Of a stretch of DNA of 64,000 nt, positions 43,630 to 53,378 are shown one piece after another (positions within the stretch are counted from its first letter, which is position 1; every line of letters begins with the position of its first letter). The stretch lies in contig CAAGAT010000017.1 in assembly GCA_900767875.1 (NCBI GenBank), positions 3,395-67,394 on the forward strand, written 5' to 3'. A model generated the notes under the pieces. The model was not told the origin of the DNA, ran no database searches, and worked only from the letters and a program-made list of their open reading frames with translations. A program made the translations under genes and the position numbers. Source of the DNA: an uncultured Sutterella sp. (GTDB lineage Bacteria; Pseudomonadota; Gammaproteobacteria; Burkholderiales; Burkholderiaceae_F).

Positions 43630-44289
43630 ATGCTCGAGTATGAATTTGCAAGCTTGTACGCGGCAGCCATCATGGTCTTTGCCGCGCTCGTGCCGGTGCT
43701 CAATCCGTTCGGCGGCGCCATGTTCTTTTTGACGCTCACCAACGGCGTCGACCCGCACGTTCGGGCGAGCATGGCCAATCAGATCGGCCTGTATTCCATT
43801 ATTGTTCTGTTGGTGTGCCTGTTTGCCGGCAACATCATCCTGAACTTTTTCGGCATCTCGATTGGGGTGCTGCGCATGGCCGGCGGCATTGTTCTCTTCA
43901 GTGCGGGCTGGCAGGCGCTGAACGCTCCTCCTCAGGACGACGGAGCGCCGGCCGGTCAGCCCAAGAGCGCCCGCGTGCTCTCCACGATGGCGTTCTATCC
44001 GTTCACGCTGCCGCTCACCACCGGGCCGGGTGCCATTTCCGTGGCCGTGGCCCTGGGCGCGACGCCCTACTCGGACGTCGGCCAGTTGATCGGCACGATC
44101 GTGGGCATTGCGCTGAGCATTCTGCTCGTCTGGGTTTGCTACCGCTATTGCGACCGCATCACGCGTGCGGTCGGGGCGGCGGGCGCGGATGCGCTGGCAA
44201 GAATTTTTTCCTTCATTTTGATTTGTTTGGGCGTTTCGACGTTCTGGCACGGCTTCTCGGAGCTGTGGGCACAGCTTCCAAAAGTCTGA
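43630..44289 (+). CDS. MarC family membrane protein
   Basis: The 219-residue protein has six hydrophobic helices and the MarC pattern: ALVPVLNPFGGAMFFLTLT near the N-terminus and the repeat-related FYPFTLPLTTGPGAISVAVALG later. MarC proteins are integral membrane proteins of uncertain transport function. ATG 43630 has GGGAG nine bases upstream; an in-frame start at 43591 is weaker. It is inserted between rsmG and parA, which are usually adjacent. Confidence 0.88.
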   Translation: MLEYEFASLYAAAIMVFAALVPVLNPFGGAMFFLTLTNGVDPHVRASMANQIGLYSIIVLLVCLFAGNIILNFFGISIGVLRMAGGIVLFSAGWQALNAPPQDDGAPAGQPKSARVLSTMAFYPFTLPLTTGPGAISVAVALGATPYSDVGQLIGTIVGIALSILLVWVCYRYCDRITRAVGAAGADALARIFSFILICLGVSTFWHGFSELWAQLPKV

Positions 44290-44322
44290 CGCACGAAAAC
44301 ACGCAGGGAGTACACACACAAG

Positions 44323-45117
44323 ATGGCATATATCTTTTGTATTGCGAACCAGAAGGGCGGCGTGGGCAAGACCACCACGGCCGTAAACACGGCGGCCGCT
44401 CTGGCCAAAAAGCGCAAGAAGGTTCTTCTGGTGGACCTGGACGCACAGGGCAACGCCACGACCGGCTCGGGGATTGAAAAAAGTGAGTGTGAACTCACTA
44501 TTTATGATCTTCTGGTCGACAAGCGGGTCAAATTCGAGCAGGTCGTGCGCCGCAGCGAAGTGGGCGGCTACGACGTGCTGCCCTCCAACCGAGAGCTCTC
44601 GGCGGCCGAACTCGAAATCGCCGAACTCAAGGACCGCGACAATCTTTTGAAGAACATCCTGTCCAAGGTCGACGACAAGTACGACTTCATTCTCATCGAC
44701 TGCCCGCCGTCTCTGTCGCTCATCACCGTGAACGCGCTTTGCAGCGCCATGGGCGTGATCGTGCCGATGCAGTGCGAGTACTACGCCATGGAAGGGCTGA
44801 GCGATCTGGTCGAGACCATCAACCGCGTGGTGGCCAACAAGAATCCGAACCTTAAGGTGATCGGCGTGCTACGCGTCATGTACAGCCCGCGCATCTCGCT
44901 GCAGAACCTCGTGAGCAACGAGCTGCTGCAGACGTTCGGGGCCGTGGTGTTCGACACTGTCATTCCGCGCAACGTCAGCCTGGCCGAGGCGCCGTCCTTC
45001 GGCAAGCCCGTGATGTATTACCGAAAGTCGAGCACCGGTGCGAAGGCCTATTTGGATTTCGGCCGTGAACTCATTCGCCGCGTCAAAGACGAAGTGCAAG
45101 CCGCTCAGAAGGAGTAA
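44323..45117 (+). CDS. parA: Chromosome partitioning ATPase ParA
   Basis: ParA (Soj) is a Walker ATPase that binds DNA with ATP and moves ParB-parS complexes. The 264-residue protein has the deviant Walker A NQKGGVGKTTTAVN, the A' motif LLVDLDAQGNAT and Walker B FILIDCPPSLS. It lacks an N-terminal DNA-binding extension, as expected for chromosomal ParA. It lies 33 bases after marC and six before parB. Confidence 0.97.
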   Translation: MAYIFCIANQKGGVGKTTTAVNTAAALAKKRKKVLLVDLDAQGNATTGSGIEKSECELTIYDLLVDKRVKFEQVVRRSEVGGYDVLPSNRELSAAELEIAELKDRDNLLKNILSKVDDKYDFILIDCPPSLSLITVNALCSAMGVIVPMQCEYYAMEGLSDLVETINRVVANKNPNLKVIGVLRVMYSPRISLQNLVSNELLQTFGAVVFDTVIPRNVSLAEAPSFGKPVMYYRKSSTGAKAYLDFGRELIRRVKDEVQAAQKE

Positions 45118-45123
45118 CGCGTT

Positions 45124-46056
45124 ATGTCAGCAAAGAAAATGAGCCGCCTCGGCCGGGGTCTGTCCTCGCTGCTCGGGGAGGAAGTGCCCGCAAATATCCC
45201 CACGTCACCTAAGGTTAAGGCCAACGCGGCCACCGCCGCTGCCGCCTCCGGTCAGGACAAGCCCACGGGGCCCGTGGTGCAGGAACTCGACATCTCGCAG
45301 CTCAAGGCAGGCAAGTATCAGCCCCGCACGCTCATGGAGCAGGAAAAGCTGCAGGAGTTGAGCGAGTCGATCCGCCAGCAGGGGGTCATCAGCCCGATCA
45401 TCGTGCGTCCGACCGCCGCGGGCCGCTATGAGATCATCGCCGGCGAGCGCCGTTACCGCGCGAGCAAGCTGGCCGGCCGCAAGACGGTTCCGGCCATCGT
45501 GCGCGAAGTCGACGACAAGAGCGCCCTGGCGATGGCGCTGATTGAGAACATGCAGCGCGAGGACCTCAATGCCGTTGAAGAGGCCATGGGCGTGAGCCGC
45601 CTCATCGAGGAGTTCGGCTACACCCACGAGCAGGCCGCCGAGGCGATCGGCCGTAGCCGCTCGGCCACGACCAACCTGTTGCGACTGCTCAACCTGACCG
45701 AGGCGGTCAAGCAGATGCTCGCCGACGGCAAGATCGACATGGGGCACGCGCGTGCGCTTTTGGCTTTAAGCGGTGCCGAGCAGATTCAGGCGGCCAACGA
45801 GATCGTCGCCAAGGATTTGTCGGTGCGTGAAACCGAACGGCTCATCGCGCGTCTGTCGGAAAAGGACAAGGAACCCAAGGCCAAGCCCGAAAAAAGCACC
45901 GACGACCGTATCCTCGAAGAGCGGCTCGCCGACTCGATCGGCGCGCCGGTGCGGGTGGTGTACGGCAAAAAGGGCCGCGGCAAGATCGTCATCGACTTTG
46001 CCGATCTCGACGACCTGGACGCGCTCATCGCCAAGCTCGCGCCGGAACAAATGTAA
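45124..46056 (+). CDS. parB: Chromosome partitioning protein ParB
   Basis: ParB binds parS and spreads as a CTP-dependent clamp. The 310-residue protein has the N-terminal domain with GERRYRASKLAG, the central helix-turn-helix (YTHEQAAEAIGRSRSATTNLLRLL) and a C-terminal dimerisation region (KIVIDFADLDDLDALIAKL). Nine parS sites lie 4.5-7 kb upstream, its presumed targets. Confidence 0.97.
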   Translation: MSAKKMSRLGRGLSSLLGEEVPANIPTSPKVKANAATAAAASGQDKPTGPVVQELDISQLKAGKYQPRTLMEQEKLQELSESIRQQGVISPIIVRPTAAGRYEIIAGERRYRASKLAGRKTVPAIVREVDDKSALAMALIENMQREDLNAVEEAMGVSRLIEEFGYTHEQAAEAIGRSRSATTNLLRLLNLTEAVKQMLADGKIDMGHARALLALSGAEQIQAANEIVAKDLSVRETERLIARLSEKDKEPKAKPEKSTDDRILEERLADSIGAPVRVVYGKKGRGKIVIDFADLDDLDALIAKLAPEQM

Positions 46057-46269
46057 CCGGCAGGGTCTTTAGGGGGTTCCCCCGTCCGGGGGAAGGCAGA
46101 CGTCCAAGACGGACATGACCCGGTGTTGGGCGAGCGCGACGCCCCCGAAAAGGGGCTCGGAATCGTTTTCGTACTCCTTCGGGAGTAAGAGTGATAAGTC
46201 CTTCAGGTACTTGTTAAAGAGTATGTACACACGTAAAATACCACCGTTTTAAAGGAAGCTGAGCGCGAT
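46057..46269. other. Structured parB-atpI spacer
   Basis: This 213-base gap contains a TTCCCCC/GGGGGAA hairpin (46077-46083 with 46088-46094) and other short inverted repeats, for example GAGC...GCTC around 46133-46159 and CTCCTTCGGGAG. No T run makes a clear terminator. The atp promoter is expected near its right end, but I cannot assign boxes with confidence. Confidence 0.45.
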
Positions 46270-46626
46270 ATGAATCGTGAAGCACTGATTCGTGTTGTGT
46301 TCTGGCAATTTGCGACCGTCATCGTGACAGCGCTCGTGGTTTGGATCTGGTTCGATTCAACTGTGGGATTGTCTGCCGCGGCTGGCGGTTTGTGTGTTGT
46401 CATTCCCAACGCATTGTTTGCTCTGTACTTGATTCGGAGTCTGGTCCGTAAAAAGCCGGTGCCTCCGATCGTTATACCGCTGGGCGAACTTCTCAAGATC
46501 TTCGTAATCTGCGCACTTTTCGCGCTGACCGCGATGTTCTTTACCGAACTCAACTGGCCCGCCATGCTCGCCGGTATCGTTGCCGGAGTCTTCGGGCAGC
46601 TGATTTCGATCTTTATTAAACACTGA
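46270..46626 (+). CDS. atpI: ATP synthase subunit I
   Basis: The 118-residue protein has four hydrophobic helices (about 8-24, 33-51, 66-87 and 94-113) and is placed first in the atp operon, where AtpI assists c-ring assembly and may carry ions. Similarity is weak, as is usual for AtpI; position and topology carry the call. Its mRNA is followed by atpB after 19 bases. Confidence 0.85.
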   Translation: MNREALIRVVFWQFATVIVTALVVWIWFDSTVGLSAAAGGLCVVIPNALFALYLIRSLVRKKPVPPIVIPLGELLKIFVICALFALTAMFFTELNWPAMLAGIVAGVFGQLISIFIKH

Positions 46627-46645
46627 GACCCAAAGGGATTTGGTT

Positions 46646-47479
46646 ATGGCTACAGAAGGAGCACTGAGCTCGACCGAGTATATGCTTCATCACTTGACGC
46701 ATAATGCTTCCGGCAAAATGCAGTCAATCATTGACTTTTCGGTCATCAACTACGACACCATCTTCTTCTCCATTCTCATGCTCGTCCTCGCGTTGTTCGT
46801 TTTCCGCCGTGTGGCGAAAAACGCAACGAGCGGCGTTCCCGGTAAGTTCCAGTGCGCCGTTGAGATGCTTGTGGATATGGTCGAAGAGCAGAGTAAATCG
46901 ATCGTTCACGGGGATCGCACCTTCATTGCCCCCTGTGCGCTGACGGTTTTCGTCTGGGTCGTGCTGATGAACGCAATCGACTTGGTTCCCGTCGACCTGC
47001 TGCCGGCTGTCGCCGGTCTGTTCGGCATCCACTATTTGCGTCCGCTCCCGACGGCTGACTTGAACGGCACCATGGGTATCTCCGTGTCCGTGCTGTTGCT
47101 CAGCCTGTACTACGGCTTTAAAATTAAGGGTGCCGGCGGTTGGTTCCACGAGCTGTTCTCGGCTCCGTTCGGCAACCACTTCCTGCTGTGGCCCTTTAAC
47201 GCCGCACTGAACCTGATCGAGTACCTCGCCAAGACCATCAGTCTGGGTATGCGACTGTTCGGTAACATGTACGCTGGCGAACTGCTGTTCTTCCTGATCG
47301 CCCTGCTCGGCGGCTATGCCATGAGTTTCGGCGCGGTTGGGGGTTCCCTGAGCGTGTTCGCGCAGATCTTCGCCGGCCTGTGCTGGTGGTTGTTCCATAT
47401 TTTGATCGTTCTTCTTCAGGCGTTCATCATGATGATGCTGACCTTGGTTTACATTGGTCAGGCTCATGAAGGACACTGA
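46646..47479 (+). CDS. atpB: F0F1 ATP synthase subunit a
   Basis: Subunit a forms the proton half-channels against the c-ring. The 278-residue protein has five or six membrane helices and the essential Arg in ISLGMRLFGNMYAGELLF. ATG 46646 is preceded by AAGGG; a TTG start two codons earlier is not needed. Expected family length. Confidence 0.96.
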   Translation: MATEGALSSTEYMLHHLTHNASGKMQSIIDFSVINYDTIFFSILMLVLALFVFRRVAKNATSGVPGKFQCAVEMLVDMVEEQSKSIVHGDRTFIAPCALTVFVWVVLMNAIDLVPVDLLPAVAGLFGIHYLRPLPTADLNGTMGISVSVLLLSLYYGFKIKGAGGWFHELFSAPFGNHFLLWPFNAALNLIEYLAKTISLGMRLFGNMYAGELLFFLIALLGGYAMSFGAVGGSLSVFAQIFAGLCWWLFHILIVLLQAFIMMMLTLVYIGQAHEGH

Positions 47480-47543
47480 TCGAGAATTTCCTTTTCTTTT
47501 CTCTCTTTTTCATTCCTAATCGGAAAAACTTAAGGAGTTTGCA

Positions 47544-47786
47544 ATGACCAACGTTGCTATGGTTGCCCTGGCCTCCGGCCTCATCATCGCCTTCGGTGCC
47601 ATGGGCGCCTGCATTGGTATCGGCATCATGGGTTCGAAGTACCTCGAATCCGCTGCTCGTCAGCCCGAGCTGATGAACGCTCTTCAGACGAAGATGTTCC
47701 TGCTGGCCGGTCTGATCGACGCCGCCTTCCTGATCGGTGTCGGCGTGGCCATGATGTTCGCTTTTGCCAATCCGTTCGTCGGCTAA
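47544..47786 (+). CDS. atpE: F0F1 ATP synthase subunit c
   Basis: Subunit c (80 residues, two helices) makes the rotor ring. The polar loop ARQPE and the ion-binding Asp59 in AGLIDAAFLIGVG are visible. The flanking residues lack the Gln and Ser/Thr pattern of sodium-type rings, so proton coupling is likely. A good AAGGAG precedes the ATG. Confidence 0.97.
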   Translation: MTNVAMVALASGLIIAFGAMGACIGIGIMGSKYLESAARQPELMNALQTKMFLLAGLIDAAFLIGVGVAMMFAFANPFVG

Positions 47787-47922
47787 TACTCGGTTCTGCG
47801 GGCCGGCTCTTTGATCGCCGGTCCTTACCGTTTATTTTTAATTGACGTTGTCGTGAGAACCGATGCGGCGGGCCGGCTCAGGCTGACCGCCGCCGAGGTC
47901 TGCGACAGAAACGGGGTTGACA

Positions 47923-48393
47923 ATGAACATTAATGCCTCTCTGTTTGTACAGATGGTGGTGTTCTTCATCGGGTGCTGGATCACGATGAAGTTCATCTGG
48001 CCGCCTCTGATCAAAGCGATCGAAGAGCGCCAAAACAAGATCGCCCAGGGTCTTGCCGCCGCCGACAAGAGCAATCAGGCTCTTGCCGAAGCGCAGGCCA
48101 AGGGGCGCGAGATCGAAGCAGAAGCTCGTGCTCATGCAACGACCATCGTCTCGGACGGCGAAAAGCGCGGTGCCGCCATCGTTGAAAACGCCAAGGAACG
48201 CGCCCAGGCCGAAGCCGACCGCATCATTGCGAGCGCCAAGGCCGAAGCGGCTCAGGAAATTCAGCGTGCCCGCGAACAGCTTCGCAATGAAGTTGCCGCC
48301 CTCGCTGTGGCCGGTGCCGAGCAGATTCTGGCTCGCGAAGTGGACAAGTCCGTTCACACCCAGCTTCTTGAACAACTTAAGGCGAAGCTCTAA
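47923..48393 (+). CDS. atpF: F0F1 ATP synthase subunit b
   Basis: Subunit b is the peripheral stalk: one N-terminal membrane helix (INASLFVQMVVFFIGCW) then a long charged coiled coil rich in Ala, Glu and Lys. The 156-residue length is normal. ATG 47923 is used; TTG 47917 is in frame. The 136-base gap after atpE carries a GGCCGGC...GCCGG hairpin that could tune subunit stoichiometry. Confidence 0.95.
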   Translation: MNINASLFVQMVVFFIGCWITMKFIWPPLIKAIEERQNKIAQGLAAADKSNQALAEAQAKGREIEAEARAHATTIVSDGEKRGAAIVENAKERAQAEADRIIASAKAEAAQEIQRAREQLRNEVAALAVAGAEQILAREVDKSVHTQLLEQLKAKL

Positions 48394-48395
48394 TC

Positions 48396-48944
48396 ATGGC
48401 TGAACTTTCGACGATTGCCCGCCCTTACGCTCTGGGCCTGTGGAAGGCTCTGGAGGAACGTGGGGACGCTGCGCATGCCGCTGAGATCGAGCAGTCGCTC
48501 TGCGCTCTCAGCTCTGCGGTGGCTGAACCGCAGGTTGCCGAACTCGTGTCCGATCCTAAGGTAACCGATGACCAGATGTATGACCTGCTTGCCGGGTCGA
48601 TCGGCGAGGAGGCTCCCTCCGAGCTGAAAGGCTTGCTGCGCACAGTCATCGAAAACGGTCGTCTCAGTGCTTTGTCCGAGATCGCCGCGCAGTTCCGTGC
48701 GCTTAAAAACGAATCCGAAGGTGTCGCTGACGCCTACATCGAGTCCGCCTACGCGCTCACCAAGAAGGACGTCGATCAGCTTGTCAAGGCCCTCAGCAAT
48801 AAGTTTCCCGGCGTGAAGCTGCGCCCCGAAGTGTCCATCAACAAGGACCTCATCGGCGGTGTGTGCGTTCGTGTGGGGGACCGTGTCCTTGACGGTTCGG
48901 TTCGTGCGCGTCTTGCGCAGATGAAGGCGGCGCTCACCGCATAA
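48396..48944 (+). CDS. atpH: F0F1 ATP synthase subunit delta
   Basis: Delta joins the F1 head to the b stalk. The 182-residue protein begins MAELSTIARPYALGLWKALEE and ends with the conserved VSINKDLIGGVCVRVGDRVLDGS segment. It lies two bases after atpF. Confidence 0.96.
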   Translation: MAELSTIARPYALGLWKALEERGDAAHAAEIEQSLCALSSAVAEPQVAELVSDPKVTDDQMYDLLAGSIGEEAPSELKGLLRTVIENGRLSALSEIAAQFRALKNESEGVADAYIESAYALTKKDVDQLVKALSNKFPGVKLRPEVSINKDLIGGVCVRVGDRVLDGSVRARLAQMKAALTA

Positions 48945-48961
48945 ATTTCGGAGCTCTAAGA

Positions 48962-50503
48962 ATGCAACTTAATCCTAGTGAAATCAGCGAACTGCTGAAG
49001 CAGCGAATCGAAGGCCTCGGTGTTTCGGCTGATCTCCGTACCCAGGGCACCGTGGTTTCGGTGACCGACGGTATTTGCCGCGTGCACGGTCTTCACGACG
49101 TGATGCAGGGCGAAATGCTGGAATTCCCCGGCAACACCTACGGCCTCGCGCTCAACCTTGAACGTGATTCCGTCGGCGCCGTGATTCTCGGCAGTTACGA
49201 ACACATTTCCGAAGGCGACACGGTCAAGACGACCGGTCGCATTCTCTCGGTTCCCGTCGGTCCGGCTCTGATCGGCCGCGTGGTGAACGCTCTGGGCCAG
49301 CCCATCGACGGCAAGGGCCCGATCAAGACCGAAGAATACGACGTGGTTGAAAAGGTCGCTCCCGGCGTTATCGATCGCCAGTCCGTGAGCCAGCCGGTTC
49401 AGACGGGTCTGAAGTCCATCGACGCCATGATCCCGATCGGCCGCGGCCAGCGCGAACTGATCATTGGCGACCGCCAGACCGGTAAGACCGCCATCGCCAT
49501 CGACACGATCATCAACCAGAAGGGCAAGGACCTGATCTGCGTTTACGTTGCGATCGGTCAGAAGGCCTCCACGATCGCCAACGTCGTGCGTCAGCTCGAA
49601 GAGCACGGCGCCATGGACTACACGATCATCGTGGCTGCGACGGCTTCCGAATCGGCCGCTCTGCAGTACATCGCCCCCTACGCGGGCGCCACGATGGGCG
49701 AATACTTCCGCGACCGCGGTCAGGACAGCCTGATCGTTTACGACGACTTGACCAAGCAGGCCTGGGCCTACCGCCAGATTTCCCTGCTGCTGCGTCGTCC
49801 GCCGGGACGCGAAGCCTACCCCGGCGACGTGTTCTACCTGCATTCCCGCCTGCTCGAACGCGCCGCGCGTGTGAACCCCACCTATGTGGAACGCTTCACC
49901 AAGGGTGCCGTTAAGGGCAAGACGGGTTCGATGACCGCTCTGCCGATCATTGAAACGCAGGCCGGTGACGTGACCGCGTTCGTTCCGACGAACGTGATTT
50001 CGATTACCGACGGCCAGATCTTCCTGGAAACCGACCTCTTCAACGCCGGTGTCCGTCCCGCCATCAACCCCGGTATTTCGGTGTCCCGTGTGGGCGGTGC
50101 CGCTCAGACCAAGGTCATCAAGAAGCTCGGCGGCGGCGTGCGTCTGGCTCTGGCCCAGTACCGTGAACTGGCCGCTTTCGCGCAGTTCGCCAGCGATCTG
50201 GACGAAGCCACCCGCAAGCAGCTTGAACGCGGCCGCGTTGTGACCGAACTGATGAAGCAGCCCCAGTACCAGCCTCTGCAGGTTTGGGAAGAAGCTGTGA
50301 CGCTGTTCGCTGTTGAAATGGGTGCATTTGACGACGTCACCGTGAAGGAAGCGCTCAAGTGCGAACGCGCCATGCGCGAATACCTGCAGCAGCACCACGC
50401 CGATCTGATCGAACGCATCGAGCAGAAGAAGGAACTGTCCAAGGAAGACAGCGCCCTCATGAAGTCTGCCATCGAAGAGTTCAAGAAGAACGGTGCGTGG
50501 TAA
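48962..50503 (+). CDS. atpA: F0F1 ATP synthase subunit alpha
   Basis: The 513-residue non-catalytic nucleotide-binding subunit has Walker A GDRQTGKTAIAID, the SRRPPGREAYPGDVFYLHSR-like segment (LLRRPPGREAYPGDVF) and the arginine-finger region ISVSRVGGAAQTK. Complete and normal. Confidence 0.98.
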   Translation: MQLNPSEISELLKQRIEGLGVSADLRTQGTVVSVTDGICRVHGLHDVMQGEMLEFPGNTYGLALNLERDSVGAVILGSYEHISEGDTVKTTGRILSVPVGPALIGRVVNALGQPIDGKGPIKTEEYDVVEKVAPGVIDRQSVSQPVQTGLKSIDAMIPIGRGQRELIIGDRQTGKTAIAIDTIINQKGKDLICVYVAIGQKASTIANVVRQLEEHGAMDYTIIVAATASESAALQYIAPYAGATMGEYFRDRGQDSLIVYDDLTKQAWAYRQISLLLRRPPGREAYPGDVFYLHSRLLERAARVNPTYVERFTKGAVKGKTGSMTALPIIETQAGDVTAFVPTNVISITDGQIFLETDLFNAGVRPAINPGISVSRVGGAAQTKVIKKLGGGVRLALAQYRELAAFAQFASDLDEATRKQLERGRVVTELMKQPQYQPLQVWEEAVTLFAVEMGAFDDVTVKEALKCERAMREYLQQHHADLIERIEQKKELSKEDSALMKSAIEEFKKNGAW

Positions 50504-50532
50504 TCGGTACCAACACACTCTGAGAGGACCTC

Positions 50533-51417
50533 ATGCCTAGTACAAAGGAAATTCGCGGAAAGATCAAGAGCGTGCAGAACACGCGCAAGATCACCAAGGC
50601 GATGGAAATGGTTGCGGCCTCGAAGATGCGTAAGGCTCAGGATCGTATGCGCGCAGCCCGCCCGTACGCCGACAAGGTGCGCAACATCATTGCGCATCTG
50701 TCGGAGGCGCGTGCGGAGTACAGCCATCCGTTCCTCGTCAAGCACAAGGCTCAGACCGGTAAGGCTGCGCTCATCATGGTGTCGACCGACAAGGGCTTGG
50801 CCGGTGCGCTGAATACCAATATCCAGCGCCTGGTCCTGCACAAGTCCGCCGACCTTCGCAAGGAAGGCGTGACGCTGCAGGTGACGGCAATCGGCAACAA
50901 GGCCGTTGCCTTCTGCGGCCACGCCGGTCTCGAAGTCGTCAGTCAGGCCGTGCAGCTCGGGGATCGTCCCCAGCTCGAACGTCTGCTCGGCGCCATCCGT
51001 GTGCAGCTCGATGCCTACTCGCAGGGCAAGGTTGACTGCGTCTACCTGGCTTACTCGCGCTTTATCAACGCGATGAAGCAGGAACCGGTCATTGAGCAGC
51101 TTTTGCCGCTTACCGACGACAAGCTCGCATCCCTCGGGGAAAAACCGCATGCGTATTCGTGGGACTACATCTACGAACCCGATGCGCAGACCGTGCTCGA
51201 CGAATTGCTCAAGCGCTACGTCGAAGCTTTGATTTATTCGTCGGTTGCAGAAAACATGGCTTCCGAGCAGTCTGCCCGTATGGTGGCCATGAAGGCCGCT
51301 TCGGACAACGCCAAGAAGCTCATCGGTGAACTGCAGCTCGTCTATAACAAGACCCGTCAGGCCGGCATTACGAAGGAAATCACCGAAATCGTTGGTGGTG
51401 CCGCCGCCGTGTCTTAA
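50533..51417 (+). CDS. atpG: F0F1 ATP synthase subunit gamma
   Basis: The 294-residue central rotor shaft begins MPSTKEIRGKIKSVQNTRKI with KAMEMVAASKMRKAQ and ends in the long helix SARMVAMKAASDNAKKLIGELQ...TKEITEIVGGAAAVS, both hallmark gamma ends. Confidence 0.97.
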   Translation: MPSTKEIRGKIKSVQNTRKITKAMEMVAASKMRKAQDRMRAARPYADKVRNIIAHLSEARAEYSHPFLVKHKAQTGKAALIMVSTDKGLAGALNTNIQRLVLHKSADLRKEGVTLQVTAIGNKAVAFCGHAGLEVVSQAVQLGDRPQLERLLGAIRVQLDAYSQGKVDCVYLAYSRFINAMKQEPVIEQLLPLTDDKLASLGEKPHAYSWDYIYEPDAQTVLDELLKRYVEALIYSSVAENMASEQSARMVAMKAASDNAKKLIGELQLVYNKTRQAGITKEITEIVGGAAAVS

Positions 51418-51447
51418 GAAACAGATTTGAATACCGAGGAAAAACCA

Positions 51448-52851
51448 ATGAGTATCGGACAAATCGTTCAGGTCATCGGCGCTGTGGTGGACATTGAATT
51501 CCCCCGCGACTCGATGCCGAAGGTTTATGACGCTCTCGTTCTCGAACAGGACGAGACCAATACCCTGGCCGAATCCGGCCTGACTTTCGAAGTGCAGCAG
51601 CAGCTCGGCGACGGCGTCGTGCGCACCATTGCCATGGGCTCTTCCGAAGGTCTGCAGCGCGGCATGAAGGTTCGCTCCACCGGCGCCGGCATTTCCGTGC
51701 CGGTCGGTCACAAGACCCTGGGCCGAATCATGGACGTGCTCGGCCGCCCGATCGACGACTGCGGTCCCATCGGCGAAGAAGAGCGCCGCACGATTCACCG
51801 TGCCGCTCCGAAGTTCGACGAACTGAGCCCGTCCGTTGACCTGCTCGAAACCGGCATTAAGGTGATCGACCTGATCTGCCCGTTCGCCAAGGGCGGCAAG
51901 ATCGGTCTGTTCGGCGGTGCCGGCGTGGGCAAGACCGTCAACATGATGGAACTGATCAACAACATCGCCAAGGCCTACGGCGGCTACTCCGTGTTCGCCG
52001 GCGTCGGTGAACGTACCCGTGAGGGCAACGACTTCTACCACGAAATGGAAGAGTCCAAGGTTCTCGACAAGGTGGCCATGGTGTTCGGTCAGATGAACGA
52101 ACCGCCGGGCAACCGTCTGCGCGTCGCTCTGACGGGTCTGACGATGGCCGAAGCCTTCCGTGACGAAGGCCGCGACATTCTGCTCTTTATCGACAACATC
52201 TACCGCTACACGCTGGCCGGTACCGAAGTGTCCGCTCTGCTCGGTCGTATGCCGTCGGCCGTGGGCTATCAGCCGACGCTGGCCGAAGAAATGGGCAAGC
52301 TGCAGGAACGAATCACCTCCACGAAGACGGGTTCCATTACCTCGATTCAGGCCGTGTACGTTCCCGCCGACGACTTGACCGACCCGTCGCCCGCCACGAC
52401 GTTCAGCCACTTGGACGCCACCGTTGTGTTGAGCCGTGATATTGCCGCTCTCGGTATTTATCCGGCCGTTGACCCGCTCGACTCCACGTCCCGTCAGGTC
52501 GACCCCAACATCATCGGCGAAGAGCACTACACGGTTGCTCGCCGCGTTCAGGAAACGCTGCAGAAGTACAAGGAACTGCGCGACATCATCGCCATTCTGG
52601 GTATGGACGAACTCTCGCCCGAGGACAAGCTCGCGGTGACCCGCGCCCGTAAGATCCAGCGCTTCCTGTCGCAGCCGTTCCACGTGGCCGAAGTGTTCAC
52701 GGGCTCGCCCGGCAAGTACGTTCCGCTCAAGGAAACCATTCGCGGCTTCAAGATGATTGTCGACGGCGAATGCGATCAGCTGCCCGAACAGGCTTTCTAC
52801 ATGGTCGGCACGATCGACGAAGCCTTTGAAAAGGCCAAGACGATCAAGTAA
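51448..52851 (+). CDS. atpD: F0F1 ATP synthase subunit beta
   Basis: The 467-residue catalytic subunit has Walker A GGAGVGKTVNMMELI, the Glu-containing VGERTREGND, Walker B ILLFIDNIYRYT and the DELSEEDK-equivalent DELSPEDKLAV loop. ATG 51448 follows GAGGA; the in-frame TTG at 51427 is not used. Confidence 0.98.
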   Translation: MSIGQIVQVIGAVVDIEFPRDSMPKVYDALVLEQDETNTLAESGLTFEVQQQLGDGVVRTIAMGSSEGLQRGMKVRSTGAGISVPVGHKTLGRIMDVLGRPIDDCGPIGEEERRTIHRAAPKFDELSPSVDLLETGIKVIDLICPFAKGGKIGLFGGAGVGKTVNMMELINNIAKAYGGYSVFAGVGERTREGNDFYHEMEESKVLDKVAMVFGQMNEPPGNRLRVALTGLTMAEAFRDEGRDILLFIDNIYRYTLAGTEVSALLGRMPSAVGYQPTLAEEMGKLQERITSTKTGSITSIQAVYVPADDLTDPSPATTFSHLDATVVLSRDIAALGIYPAVDPLDSTSRQVDPNIIGEEHYTVARRVQETLQKYKELRDIIAILGMDELSPEDKLAVTRARKIQRFLSQPFHVAEVFTGSPGKYVPLKETIRGFKMIVDGECDQLPEQAFYMVGTIDEAFEKAKTIK

Positions 52852-52934
52852 TCCCGGCGCAGCGTTGAAGCGGATGCCGTCTTCGGACGCTGTCCGCTTC
52901 GCGCCGGAATCCAGCCGATTTATGGGAGCAACCT

Positions 52935-53345
52935 ATGGCTACGATTTTTGTTGACGTCGTCAGCGCGGAAGAGGCCATCTTCTCCGGTGAGGCCAAGTTT
53001 GTGGCTTTGCCCGGTCAGGAAGGTGAACTCGGCATTCTGCCCGGACACGTGCCGCTGATCACCCGCATTCGTCCCGGTGCCGTGCGCATCACGACGCAAG
53101 ACGGTGCTCAGGAAAACGTGTTCGTCGCCGGCGGCATCCTTGAGGTGCAGCCCGACCGCGTGACGGTGCTTGCCGATACGGCCATCCGCAGCAAGGATCT
53201 CGACGAAGCCAAGGCGAAGCAGGCGCTCGAAGAAGCGAAGCTTCACCGCGCCAAGGCGCAGAGCAATATGGAAATTGCCAAGCTCGAAGCGACCATGGCG
53301 GCCCTGGCTGCGCAGATCGCCTACATCAAGCGTATGCGGCACTAA
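52935..53345 (+). CDS. atpC: F0F1 ATP synthase subunit epsilon
   Basis: The 136-residue protein has the N-terminal beta sandwich (AEEAIFSGEAKFVALPGQEGELGILPGH) and a C-terminal two-helix region (LDEAKAKQALEEAKLHRAKAQ) that can inhibit ATP hydrolysis. It closes the atp operon. Confidence 0.96.
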   Translation: MATIFVDVVSAEEAIFSGEAKFVALPGQEGELGILPGHVPLITRIRPGAVRITTQDGAQENVFVAGGILEVQPDRVTVLADTAIRSKDLDEAKAKQALEEAKLHRAKAQSNMEIAKLEATMAALAAQIAYIKRMRH

Positions 53346-53378
53346 CCGAAAGCGAAGGCCCGCAAGGCCTTGGCTTGG

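Noticed and set aside
48956..52683. Two long antisense frames opposite atpA, atpG and atpD
   Set aside because: Mirror frames of highly conserved atp genes; no family resemblance.
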